Shown here: piece after piece, positions 37,280 to 48,050 of the stretch | Numbering within the stretch: position 1 is the first letter of the stretch | How the letters are laid out: the number at the start of each line of letters is the position of its first letter | Origin: Schistocephalus solidus | Taxonomy: Eukaryota; Platyhelminthes; Cestoda; Diphyllobothriidea; Diphyllobothriidae | DNA: 64,000 bases | Direction: 5' to 3' | NCBI GenBank assembly: GCA_017591395.1 | Contig: WEDG01000233.1 | Span: forward strand, 124,001-188,000 | Notes under the pieces: generated by a model | Told to the model about the DNA's origin: nothing | What the model saw: the letters and a program-made list of their open reading frames with translations, nothing else | Databases searched by the model: none | Program-made: the position numbers and the translations under genes

Positions 37280-39610
37280 ATGCACCACACATCCATTGGA
37301 CAATACTTAACTTGCTACACCGCCCTATTCAAGCAACTGCTACCACTGTCTCCTTCTCTCTCAGGCACGCCTGGACGCAGTCAATATTATCCATGGTTTT
37401 GTCCTTGGGGACTGCTACCTCAGTCAGGAACTCGGGATTCAATGCACAATTAATTCCTTATTCTGGTATCTTCTGCCTTTTACTTGCAAACGAGGATTTG
37501 GCTCGATGACTGTAATGGTTCGAGTACAACGACTTCTCAGACGCCACACACGCACGATTAACCAAACTTTCACGGATTGAAAGACGTTTGCGGCTCGGAT
37601 CTCCTTTTGTTAAATGAAGCCTTGGTGTTTCTGATCAAAGTAAATTATATCAGAGACCATATTCGAATTTATTCGAAGAACTGGGTGTTGCTTCTCAGGC
37701 TACGAACGGTAACTTGCGCAAGCTGGAGGAAAGTAAGAAGGTGGACCAGCTTGACTGAACATCAACTGAAGGCTCACTGGAAAGCAAAAATGGCCCTCTA
37801 ATACCCGAGGCTTAAACATGTCATGGAAAAACTATTTATATTTTGAAACTGTTACAGTCCTCTCAGGTAGTTTGACAAAGAATAAAATATTTGATACGTG
37901 ACAAACGCGTACCTTAATTCAAAGTGGAGCATCTCTACTGGTAAATTGAAGGCTTGTAGTCTTGCTGGGGTCGCACAATCATTTTTTCAAAACCATTTGC
38001 TCTTCAAATACTGTACGTCAAAATGTGGAAAATAACTTCCTCTGCGCCCGGGAGACAAACTGAACACTCATAGAACTAGACTACATAAGTTGACTTCGTG
38101 CATAAAATCTGACCATTCGCAATCAGGAAGTATCTTGGTTAGAATCAAGTCACGCAGGCGTTATTTATTCTGGTGCAGATTTTCCCTCAGCAAAACAAAT
38201 ACTCAGCTGCTGTTTGCTGCGGAGAAGAGAAATGGCTGGGCTCTTGATCAGGTTTAAAAGGAGATACTTCCGTTTCCGGACAGTCACGCCTGAATGCTCG
38301 CCAACCCACCATGCATCGATTAACTGTCTCAATGCAGCAACGTTTTAGCAAAGTCAGTATGACTGAAACGTTTAAAGCTGATGCTTTGCCAATGCTTAAC
38401 TATTTACCATTGTCAGCCGGTCATACACAACCTCAGGTTTACAGGAACCGGAATTCATCCTCATCCACTTCCTCGTCGGATAAAAATTCGCGTACCAAAT
38501 CGAAGTACTGAAATGCATCTTAACGCTCCAGATATGCTTACAAGTAACCGGAATATTTTGGCCGTAAAACGCCGCTTTGAAACGGTGAACATAAAATGAT
38601 CAAAGACACGCATTCCAGCTATGCGCCTTCCTCCCTGGTACGATTTTTTCCTGGTAGCCCTACTAACGAAATGCCACCTTTTGATGAAAAGAGATGTGAG
38701 ACAAGGGAAGAAACGACTGGCCTGCCGCTTCAGTTTCTAAACAGATACCTATGGTTCCATTTCATTAAACTTGAAGTTGAGGTAACTAACTGAGCCCAAT
38801 TGAACAAAGTGCTACAAAATGTATTTTGTTTTGCGTTACAACCACCACCACTACCAGCAACAGCAGCAGTTTCGTAATTTCCCCTTGTAGCTTCTTTTTC
38901 TGTTGCCAGAGTTTGACGGATGCCCTAAAAAATAGACAGCATATAGGGACTAGAATATGCTTAACGAGACTCAGGTTAGCAAAGAAACACATCAGTAACA
39001 GACAGGGAGCAGGATTTAGGCTGTTTCATGCTGGGCAGCGTGAGATCACTCCATCTTATATGTGGCTGTCCTTCACATTCATACCTTACTGTAGACTGGA
39101 ATATCTGGATCTCTTTTTAACATCCCATTGTACATCTCATAAACCAAAGCCCTCATCCCAATAGATCGCTTAAAGTTAATCTATCCTTTGGCGCAAAAAC
39201 CATTGGCAGCTGCCATAGCCGACTTCTTCGCTTTGCACAGTGAATTATTTGAGACAGCTTACCTATTGCATAGGTCTTAATCGCACGTTTTTAAGTGAAC
39301 ATTAGCGTCCCGCCAGGGCTGTTAAGCTGCCATTTTGACTCAGACAATAGTAATTCATTATCGTTCAAGTAGACCCATTTTCCGACAACCATCAGTGATA
39401 TAATTTTTGTGACAGAGCTGCACATTTGGCAATGTCGAAAAGACGGATAGTTGGATGACCTTCTTTAGTTTAATTCATTAATAATAAATTAAATACCTCC
39501 TATAAAAAAATTAGCACCAAGGTTTCTTGCTGCCACGAGTGTTAATGTGGTTAGCACCCTTGTCCTGGCGTTCTTCACACTTCCATTTATTTCCAAAAAA
39601 TGAAGTTATT
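37280..39610. other. No recognisable gene
   Basis: Short open frames only. One at 38311-38511 ends in a Ser-rich, Lys/Arg-rich stretch, but nothing identifies it as an exon. Confidence 0.45.
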
Positions 39611-39619
39611 TGGGAAAAT

Positions 39620-41640
39620 TTAAGATATTTTATTATGTAAATTTTTGAAGCTGGTTCCCGAGGTCTTCGTCAGACGTAAAGTAAGTTAAACTTCAAAACG
39701 TGCCCAAAAATCGATCTTGATAACTCTTTCGTGGAATGGGCTGTCATTGTGGGGTGAACTTCCATTTGGATTGGCTGTTGCCTCTTTTATATTTCTTTAG
39801 GTTGCCGTACACACTGTCCAATTCGCTGTGTCGGAAAATGCATGAGTCATCTGAATAAATAACCTCCGAAAATTATCGGCATTTCTTAGATAGACAGGAA
39901 ACAGCGATCCGGGTTTTGCCCCAGTCAAATTTGTGCACAGTTACGAGCGTATGCACGGAAATTTGAGACAATTGGTCTAGCCTGCTTCCTGCCAAGTAAT
40001 ATCGTGTATGCGTCTGGAGGCCAATTTTCCTCTCTGACCAAAATGCACGACGTTGCAACTGTCACATGAAATTTTGTACAGGACTTATTTTTGTCCAAAT
40101 AGCCAACCATATTCTAAGGGTGTACAAGGTGGTTTCGTAGTGTAGTCGTTGGTTTGTGTGCCACTTGAATTTGACGCTTCCGCGACTTTCGACAAGTTCT
40201 TGAGGTAAAGGAAGTGTTCACCAATATTTGGTTTGGACGCTTGATCAGAACAACCTAGTTTTTGCCTTTTTTAACTCCTTTTTTCTCAGGCATCGATACA
40301 CAAAATCTCTGGGTTAATAATTTCCGGAAAAATGTTTGAAAAAATAACTAAGTTCGTTTTGGTAGAGTTTGTTTTATCATAACTGCGTTTTGTTCAATTG
40401 AGTAGGGCGTTAATGGTTTTCTGCTTGTAAGCGACAGAAAGCTGGCTCTTTTTATACAGGATAACTTCCACATACGCCATTTTGCTTTAAACTGATGTGT
40501 GAAATGTCCCGTCAATCTTTCACTGTACGAGGACGTGATAGAATGGGCGTTAACCATCAACCTCTCTTTCGAGCGTGAAGGCGAAACATAGTAACGATGA
40601 GTTAAAAATGCTATGCAGCGTTTCCAGTTAATCCGCTTTAACAAGAAGAAACTTTTCCTCCACATATTGCACCCAGAATTTGGAGTTAACTATTAATAAG
40701 GCCGTAGCCTCTTATTATTTCATCGTTAACTCAGCCAGGAAGTCAAAGATTAATAAACCCATAGCAGCTCTCTTGAGCTGCTTTAGGTATCCTTGTGCGA
40801 AGTAAAAGCTCGTTACCAGGTAAAGATCCAAGCAAGACAGCTACAAAACCATCCATGTCATAAGACTGCATTCGTTCTTCTGTGTATTGGCTTGCAAACT
40901 CTAATGGTTTAGATGTGAAGAGAGAGACAACATTGAAAGATGCTATTATTTCATCTGCCGCAATCTGGAGTCCTTGCAATTTGTTCAAAAAGACTACAGA
41001 GGTTTTGATAGAGATTTCACAATCTCTTGTCAATGGATGTAGTTTGTGGAATTGTCGCTTAGAAATTTAATACTTGGGTGCATCGATCAATGAGACTATT
41101 ATTCGCAGTGGTGCTTCAGTTTTGTGAACCCTAGGTAGTCCATAAATTTTAGCTACGGTCCGTTTGGTTTGTCTCAAGGACTTGATAATTTCTCCTGAGC
41201 TTTGTTACTTCCGTGTAAGACGTTTTAGTACTCATTCAATAGTTTAATTCTGCAATTTGGTAGGATCCGCGTTAAGAGGTTTGTAGGTGAAACTATCTTG
41301 CATCAACGAAAGCATCTTTTCATCGATGTTTTTATAAATTTGTAAGGTTTTTTAATGCTTTCTTCTCTTTGTGTGCTAGGGATGAAAACGGATGTTCATT
41401 CCTTTAGGTATGTGCAGTGTTATTCCGTTTTGTTAGACAACCATCATCTGTAAGATTTTCTACAGAAATGAGCAACTCCAATTTCGTAAGGAAATATAGT
41501 TATTTTGAATCAGAATGGTTGTATTTCATTCCCTTAAAGGCACCTTGTCTTCGATTTTTGTGAGCTTTCTCGATGACAAGTGTACAATATTTGTTTAGTG
41601 ATTTTAGTTTAATTAAGATTGGTGACTAGTAGCCATTCAG
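39620..41640 (-). mobile_element. Decayed Penelope-like element (PLE-1)
   Basis: On the minus strand, order RT then GIY-YIG endonuclease, the PLE layout. Pieces in order: TYKPLNADPTKLQ (about 41250-41297); the PLE RT motif IYGLPRVHK...PLRIIVS (41074-41158); RT motif A FNVVSLF (near 40925); the catalytic box changed from YVDD to YVEE (40655-40666); a connector with VDG and HTSV tracts (about 40500-40560); and a GIY-YIG core YKISCDSCN...HFGQRGK (about 40030-40090). Several stops and shifts interrupt it. The 3' end near 39640-39680 has a CTGACGA-type segment like the one at 43.8 kb. A dead copy. Confidence 0.85.
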
Positions 41641-41649
41641 TTCTTGTCT

Positions 41650-43675
41650 AAAGCTTTCCACTTCTTTAGTCATTCAAAATCAGCAACACAGGTAATCGTC
41701 TCATTTAGAGATTCAAATAGATTTGGAGGAAGTGTTTCTCGGCAAAACTGCATTTATTGCTTCTTATACATTTTTAATTTCTGAAGTCTTTAATAAGCAT
41801 TGGAAATGAATGCACCAAGTACGGGTTTTCAGTAAGTAAACATTGCACCTAAACAATTGCATAGAGGATGCAATTTTGAGAGTTAATTATTTTGAATTAT
41901 GCGCATTATGTGCCATTTAGGCACAAATGGCCCCTGTGAATTGGCATAAAGAGTTTTTTTATTTTACAATAAAACCATCCTTCTGCTCGCCAGTAATCCA
42001 TGTCAGTTCACCTGGCCTATTTATAGGCACTGTTCACTTGTAAATATTTTCCAGAATCTGACCTAGCTTATATGGAATGTATATGGGAATATATAAGCCA
42101 ATAACTCACAGGGCAGAATTTCGGCTGCCAATTTCCATATTCACCCTAAAGCAATATCCGACTAGAAATGGTTTGAAATCATAATCGCAAGGCTTGACAT
42201 TGAAAAGTAACAGTTTTTCGTTGGTTTATTTGTTTACGCCCTCCAATTTTTCCTGTAGTAAAAAATACTGTCAAATAGTTTAATACTACGGTTGACGCCA
42301 AAAACGTCAAAAGTTTGAAAAATATCATTTTAAAATAAGATTCGCCCTCATTTCCTGAGAACAACGCAATTTCGCATAGCTGATTCACATGAGAGTGAGT
42401 AAGGTAGGATCTGATTTTTCTTTATAAGAGAGATTAATTTAAAACTATTTATTCTTAAATTAATGTGCTTCTGTGGCACAATATCAACAAATAAAGGTAT
42501 TTACTGGTGGTATATAATAGTCTAGGAACATATTTCGATATCTGGAAACGTGCGACGTTGCCTATATCTGAAGAAGTTCTCTTCAGTAGAACCCAGTTCA
42601 AATATATTCATCATAAGTAAACTTTTTCGTTGTCTCAACTCAGCTCCAAATGAAAATAACAAGACCAAATCTAGGCCAAAATACCCACTGAACTTTCAAT
42701 CAGGAAATTCAACGAGCAAGATCATATATTGTATGAATTGCTAGTGGCAGGAGACGTTTCTTGATTTTGATAACTGCATGCAATGTCGTTCGATGACCCT
42801 AAAGGTAAGATGTTGTTAAAAGTGCATTTATTAAACCAAATATTGCATTCGAATATTCTCAAATTGGCTCACTTGCCTGAATTAAAAGCTAAGAAGTAGT
42901 TCTTACAAAGAACATAGGCTTTGTATGTGATACAGTCTTCTTTTACATTTCACACAGTAGCTACTTGTTAAATAAAACCTCAATTCTTGCAATCCTTTCT
43001 GTATGAGCAAGAGCTGTCTTAATGTGTTTTGTGATGCGTCAGATACCGATGATGACTGCACACCGTACACGTTCCAAAGCAAGGGATTTGTATATTCCTC
43101 TATGTTTTTATCAAATGCATGTGCGATTTAGCATGTTTTTAGCTCAGATTATATAATCAACGCCCAGGCTTAATGCAACTAACAGATTTACTGATGGTCT
43201 CTAAATGTCATCATATTACACACTTTTATATACGGAAGAATACTTTACTATTTAATAAAAAGTCAACAAAAGCAGCCCTTTAACTTAATGTGTTCAAAAG
43301 AGAACGTTTAAGCTACAAAGTTGACGATATAAAAACATTGTAAATTATTCGCATTATCTAATAAAGCATTTTCTAGTTCAGGTTGACGAGAGTGAGTATG
43401 CTAAACATTAGGAATATGTGGCTTGGCAATCAGTATTGCAGCCCCACGTGCGCTAGCCTCTTTGTTAAAAATAAAATCTCTGATTCATGTGCGCACTGGC
43501 AGTTACTACCATGCACGACTTATAAGTCCGCCGGATCTCTTTAAATAAATAAATTAGACAAAAGGATCAGTGGAAACAGAACACAAGTGATGGATTTTTT
43601 GCGCGGAAAAAAAACTATGCTAAGAATGTATGAATTCAGATAAGGAGGAAAACTCCAATCATTCATATTATTATG
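41650..43675. other. No recognisable gene
   Basis: AT-rich DNA. A very degenerate PLE N-terminal region may extend to about 41700 on the minus strand but cannot be confirmed by eye. Confidence 0.45.
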
Positions 43676-43678
43676 CAG

Positions 43679-43718
<40 letters not shown>
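43679..43718. repeat. (TA)n microsatellite
   Basis: TA run directly beside the PLE 3' fragment that starts near 43740. Confidence 0.95.
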
Positions 43719-43721
<3 letters not shown>

Positions 43722-43739
43722 AATAGTTGAGGTAGTATG

Positions 43740-44018
43740 CATTCCGAGATGATAAATGAAGAAAGAAGGCTCGTCGGAAAATCGAGGTTTACTCGTGAAT
43801 TTTCAAGCTGGTTACACCAACCCGTCGTCAGACGAAATGAAAAGTAAGAGTTGGGATTGTCACGCTGGAGGGTTTAGGGGCCGAGAGGTTACATCGACAG
43901 ACTGACGCCATGGGGGTTTAGGGGCCGTGAATCCTGTTACGATAGCTGTCGCATGTAAGGGGAGGGGTGCTAGAGTTATGATAGCAAGTCAAGTGGTGGG
44001 AGATGCAGAGTCAGTGAG
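43740..44018 (-). mobile_element. PLE 3' terminal fragment
   Basis: Minus-strand sequence with CTGACGA (complement of 43825-43831), a stem-loop, and GAAAATTC, similar to the end of PLE-1 near 39670. It is separated from the inverted arm at 44031 by a (TA)6 tract, so it is a second, independent PLE end rather than part of PLE-2. Confidence 0.5.
43800..43831 (-). ncRNA. Hammerhead-like motif, CTGACGA type
   Basis: CTGACGA, then a helix II that can form six pairs (GTTGGT with ACCAGC, loop GTA) with weaker flanking pairs, then GAA and AATT, a self-complementary helix III, followed by C. Helix I partners are not evident. Candidate only. Confidence 0.35.
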
Positions 44019-44100
44019 GATATATATATATCGAGCATATCATCCCCCGAAGAAGACGAAGAAGTAGGGACGAGTTTATGGACCGACATGTATTTTGACT

Positions 44101-44134
44101 GACGCTTCGGAAACCCCCTCGTTTCCATCATCAG
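44101..44134 (-). ncRNA. Hammerhead-like motif at PLE-2 3' end
   Basis: On the minus strand CTGATGA (44134-44128), helix II GGAAAC/GTTTCC around loop GAGGGG, then GAAGC where GAAAC is expected, then GTC and AGT, which can pair with ACT just before CTGATGA as a short helix I. The other arm (45516 onward) keeps GAAACGTC but lacks CTGATGA. Confidence 0.5.
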
Positions 44135-44426
44135 AGTTCTTTGGTTCTGCTGGTCTTGACTTTTTCAGCCTTGACGCCTGCCTGGTATTATATCCCTGCT
44201 CGGAGTATGAACTTTGACCTCCCTGTTTGCTGCTGATCACGTTTAATCTCTCCCCTCATGTGACATAAGTACATTTTGCTGTCGTCATATTTGTTGGCAA
44301 GTCAGCGTGAATGGTGGCCTGTCCCTCGTCAGCCAACGGACTGATCAGTCGTTGACGGCCGCGTGAGTTAATTTCAGCCTCGTGGGCGTGGTAGTGAGTT
44401 GGTGTTCCAGGCCGGTTACGTGGTCT

Positions 44427-45506
44427 CTAGCCCGCTCCTCTCTTCTTTTCCTCTAGTGTCCTGTGTCTGCCATGCTTGGTTTTGCTCGACTGTCCACTTG
44501 GCCCTCCCCGAACTGACTCGAGCCTTTTGCGTATCAGCTGGTAGGCGGGATGCAAGTTTATGGCTCTGTTACGTGTGCCCGTCGAGGACCAACTTTCGAG
44601 CAGCAGTCTGGCCATCTTATCGTTGGCTCGGCCTATACCCCTCGTTTTCTCAAAGGCAAAAATATGGTTCTTCTGTTGTATTTGGCCACAGACCTAAGAC
44701 GGCTTGTCCTTGTGGTTGATTGCAAGCTGGTGTTCATGCAATCTTGTGCCAAGGCGTTTGCCCGTTTCACCAACATACCTCGCAACACAGCTTTGGCATG
44801 GTATGCTGTAAATTACCGCTGATTTCTCTGTCATTAGTAGCGGTTCTTTGGGCCTCATTATGCGCTGTCTGATTGTTGCTCCAGGCTTATGAGCCACACC
44901 GATCCCGAAAGGTTTCAGGATTCCTGCTGTCGCCTCTGATACGTTCTTCACATAAGGGATTGCGAGCCAGAACTTCGGGTCTTCTCCTTTCGATCGCTCA
45001 TGGTTGGGCTTCCTAAGGCACTTGCGTATAAAGGGCTTCGGATAACCGTTGGCTTCAAATAGGGCATGCAGGTACTGAGTCTCCTCCTTCTTCCCACTGT
45101 CGTCGCTGCAGTGTGTTTGAACGCGTTGGAAGAGGGTTCTGACACAACTGTGTTTGTGAGCAACGGGGTGGTTGCTTCTGAAGTGGAGGATACGCATGGT
45201 GTTAGTTGCCTTCCGGTAGACCATTGTCCTTATTTTCCCGTCTGCCAGCTTAGTAACTTGTATGTCGAGGAAGGGCAACTGATTGTTGACCTCTTCTTCC
45301 ATAGTAAACTGGATTTTGGGAAAGATAGAGTTCAAAAGTGTCTTGAAATACTGCACTTTGCTCCGTTTGATGATGACGAAAGTGTCGTCAACGTATCTGG
45401 CCCAGAATTTCGGGGGGAAGAGCTGAAGACTAGTCGCTCGAGCCTCTGCAAGACTGCTTTCTGCCATCAGTCCGGATAGAGGTGAGCCCATTGGTGTCCC
45501 ATTCAT
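44427..45506 (-). pseudogene. PLE reverse transcriptase/GIY-YIG endonuclease, partial
   Basis: The main open segment (45506-44694, 270 codons) begins at RT motif B (GTPMGSPLSG, residues 3-12), followed by the intact catalytic YVDD (residues 38-41), a QLPFLDIQV connector, and the GIY-YIG domain (about residues 231-259: IYS...CQSC...YVGETGKR...HEH). It stops after HKDKPS; the family frame resumes in another frame with GHIF-like residues and KMARLLLESWSS...RAINLHPAYQ to about 44427, so one frameshift separates them. The RT fingers and motif A are absent, so it cannot be autonomous. The ATG is internal to the domain and is not a true start. Confidence 0.85.
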
Positions 45507-45637
45507 TTGTTCGAGGGAAACGAGGGGGTTTTCGAAACGTCAGTCAAAATACATTTCGGTCCATGAACTCGTCCCATCTTCTTCGTCTTCTTCGGGGGAT
45601 GATGTGCTCGATAAGATATCTGGACCTCGAATCTTCA

Positions 45638-45639
<2 letters not shown>

Positions 45640-45712
<73 letters not shown>

Positions 45713-45749
45713 CAAAGACGTTATACCGTACATATATATATATATATAT
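45640..45749. repeat. (TA)n / (AT)n microsatellites
   Basis: Two TA runs, 45640-45709 and 45731-45749, separated by a 21-bp segment containing CAAAGACGTTATACCGTAC, which is also the start of the repeat at 57546. The second run abuts the tRNA-derived repeat array at the same junction as at 930. Confidence 0.95.
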
Positions 45750-45881
45750 GATAGTGTATGGCTCACCGATCGGCTTAAAATACATTTACTCTCCGTTGTG
45801 CCCTGGAACTCAGACTAGAGCCCTACTAGTCGGTCGCATAGCGCCGTGCAGCGAGTCCCAGGTGTCCCACACTTGGGATTG

Positions 45882-45935
45882 GGTATGACTGGCTGATGAT
45901 GGCTAATAAGCCAGAAATGGCCATTCCAGTCTACC
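45882..45935 (+). ncRNA. Hammerhead ribozyme, best copy
   Basis: Helix I: GGTATGACTGG (45882-45892) with CCAGTCTACC (45926-45935), ten pairs and one bulged T. Core CTGATGA (45893-45899). Helix II TGGCT/AGCCA with loop AATA (45900-45913). GAA (45914-45916) followed by the self-complementary ATGGCCAT (45917-45924) as helix III, leaving T45925 as the predicted cleavage nucleotide in an AUU site, allowed under the NUH rule. All invariant core bases are present. Helix III has no proper loop, so it would be two pairs with a GGCC loop in a monomer, or a full palindrome in a dimer. Confidence 0.75.
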
Positions 45936-46191
45936 TTGTCTTTGTCGGTCATGTTATTCTGCCTATACACTTAGCTGCCTTTACGGCTGCTGGCGGGGCT
46001 TAAGAGTTAGCCCCAAGGCAGAACGGGACGAGTGAGTCCTGTAACCGATTCGTGAACGCTTTACTACCATTGTTAATATTCCCGATCGAAACCGGCAAAA
46101 AAACGAGCTCGTGGCGCAGTGGGTAGAGCGTTGGACTTCTGCCCAACAAGGTTGCGAGTTCGTGGCTCGGGCGCCGCAGCGCCTGGGGTTG

Positions 46192-46245
46192 GGTATGGCT
46201 GGCTGATGACGGCTAATAAGCCTGAAATGGCCATTCCAGTCTCCC
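46192..46245 (+). ncRNA. Hammerhead motif, second array unit
   Basis: GGCTGG, CTGATGA (46203-46209), helix II GGCT/AGCC with loop AATA and a C/T mismatch at its base, GAAA, ATGGCCAT palindrome, CCAGTC. Helix I keeps six pairs with one wobble. Confidence 0.65.
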
Positions 46246-46500
46246 TTGTCTTTGTCGGTCATGTTATTCTGCCTATACACTGAGATGCCTTACGGCTGCT
46301 GACGGGGCTTGAGAGTTAGCTCCAAGGCAAAACGGGACGAGTGAGTCCTGTAACCGATCGGTGAGCGCCCTACTACCATGATTAATATACCCGATCGAAA
46401 CCGGCAAGACAACGAGCTCATGGCGCAGTGGGTAGAGCATTGGCCTTCTGCCCAACAAGGTCGCGAGTTCGAGGCTCGTGCGCCGCAGCGCCTGGGGTTG

Positions 46501-46554
46501 GGTATGGCTAGCTGATAAGGGCTTATAAGCCAGAAATGGCCATTCCAGTCTCCC
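46501..46554 (+). ncRNA. Hammerhead motif, third unit (core mutated)
   Basis: CTGATAA (46512-46518) replaces CTGATGA, so the essential G is lost, while helix II (GGCT/AGCC), GAAA, ATGGCCAT and CCAGTC are kept. Probably inactive. Confidence 0.55.
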
Positions 46555-46752
46555 TTGCCTTTGTCGGTCATGTTATTCTGCCTATACACTTAGCTGCCTT
46601 ACGGCTGCTGACGGGGCTTGAGAGTTAGCCCCAAGGCACAACGGGACGAGTGAGTCCTGTAACTGATCGGTGAGCACCCTACTACCATTGTTAATATTCC
46701 TGATCGAAACCGGCAAGACAACGAGCTCGTGACGCAGTGGTTCATGTTATTC

Positions 46753-46755
<3 letters not shown>

Positions 46756-46798
<43 letters not shown>
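46756..46798. repeat. (TA)n microsatellite
   Basis: TA run that begins exactly where the last repeat unit breaks off after TTATTCTGC. Confidence 0.95.
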
Positions 46799-46802
<4 letters not shown>

Positions 46803-47937
46803 CCATCAACAGCTTGCTTTATTTCAGTGTATTTAAAATCTTATTCGATCTTGTATGTATTTGCTGTTTGATCAGAAACAGTTTTAAGCGAACATAGTGA
46901 TCTTTATCAAAAACTCAGTGATATTTGCGTGCTTCTGCAATCTCTAGAAGAATGTACAAAAGGAGGATAGCCGGAGGATTGATAAAACAAAAGAGCATGG
47001 GCTTTAGAAGACAACAGCCTGTTTTCTTTCCAAAAGCACGATTTCCTCAAACCCATCAGTATTATTCTAAGGATGCATCGCTCAAATAAAAGATTGCCGG
47101 CAAGCTATTAAAATGCGGCTGTAGGACACATTTCTTTTCAAGGCTGGAACGTACCGTCAAATTGCCTTAGTAAGGCAGCACATATTAAGGTCTATTAGTG
47201 CACCAAAGAGCATTCCATCCTTTATGGTTTATAGTTCCTTATAGCAGCCCTCAAACTCACGAATAATTTTAACACTTATAAAAATAGGCAGTTTACAGTC
47301 AAATAAGCCCATGCCGGAATTCTAGAAAGTGCCATTTTAGATGCCCCACTGATTGTCGGCATGAAAGACGATGTGGAAAAATAGGTAGCCTTAAATAACA
47401 AAGTCTGTCTATTTTGTTAATAATCATGTAGATTGATTCATTCCGTCCCTCGGAATGCGTGCCTCAAATGCCCTTAATCAGAGTGGTCCATGGACATTTT
47501 GAGTCCATGGGCTTGATTCAATTCGGTTAGATGTCTTTCTTGTTTCTATTTTTTTCAGTGTCTGTCTTCAGTGAGCAATTTGTGAACCACTTTTCCATAT
47601 ACGTAAACGCTACGAGTTTGTTACAAATGGAATGCTTGCCGTGCCGAGCTAGGTAATTGGACTTAGATGGTTGTAAATTTAGCGTCAATTAAAATACTTG
47701 CTTCACCATAAAGTAGTTGTAAAGCAGTTGATAGGAGCCTTTCTTATAAATAATACCTTAAAATTCGGATTATTTGGAGCATTGAAAGATACGCGATACA
47801 CTTTTAACATTACTGATATTTATATAAGAATTCCTTTTGCGACAACCCTTGTTACTAATAAATCAATAACCTTGAGCTACAGGAATGCATGTCTTGCACA
47901 TTATTCTGGAAATACCTTTTCTTGTGTCCTTACTTCA

Positions 47938-48050
47938 GCAGTTACCGTAAGCCCAACCTTAGAAATAACCATAACCTTAATGCTAACCAACCTACTCATA
48001 GCCCAAACACTAATATCAATCCTAAGCATAATCTCACCACCCTCACCGTA
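47938..48050. repeat. Degenerate telomere-like tract
   Basis: Irregular CCTTAG, ATAACC, CCTAAGC and CTAACC units, similar to the tract at 35926. Confidence 0.3.

Larger units (their letters stand above)
44031..45611 (-). mobile_element. 5'-truncated PLE with 96-bp inverted arms (PLE-2)
   Basis: Positions 44031-44126 and 45516-45611 are inverted copies of about 96 bp. Between them lies the 3' part of a PLE read on the minus strand: RT from motif B through YVDD, connector, GIY-YIG endonuclease and C-terminal tail. The right arm is joined directly to the codons just before RT motif B, so the 5' half of the element is gone and replaced by an inverted copy of its own 3' end. Both sides meet TA microsatellite (44020-44031 and 45640-45709), suggesting insertion in, or growth of, TA repeats. 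Confidence 0.85.
45750..46755 (+). repeat. Tandem array of ~310-bp tRNA-derived hammerhead units
   Basis: About three head-to-tail units, period close to 310 bp: the tail TTGTCTTTGTCGG recurs near 45937, 46247 and 46558. Each full unit has a leader, a CCCGATCGAAACCGGCAA-like tract, a tRNA-like head with A box (TGGCGCAGTGGG at 46112, 46421) and B box (GAGTTCGTGGCTC at 46156; GAGTTCGAGGCTC near 46465), and a hammerhead-like segment. The first unit lacks its tRNA-like head (45830-45870 region deleted) and the last is cut off and followed by (TA)n at 46756. The tRNA-like part has an unusual anticodon loop, so I do not call a tRNA gene. Confidence 0.85.

Noticed and set aside
38311..38511. Ser-rich open frame as a host exon
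   Set aside because: Low-complexity end and no splice context or family match.
45066..45479. A 137-codon open frame on the plus strand
   Set aside because: It lies antisense to the PLE RT/endonuclease ORF, which has clear motifs. This frame has none.
46105..46175. A tRNA gene in the 310-bp repeats
   Set aside because: A and B boxes are good but the anticodon stem gives an eight-base loop, the acceptor ends do not pair well, and it recurs in a repeat. It is tRNA-derived only.
45937..46745. Regularly spaced repeats that might be read as a CRISPR array
   Set aside because: The 310-bp period and repeat-wide similarity are those of a tandem SINE-like array in a eukaryotic genome.
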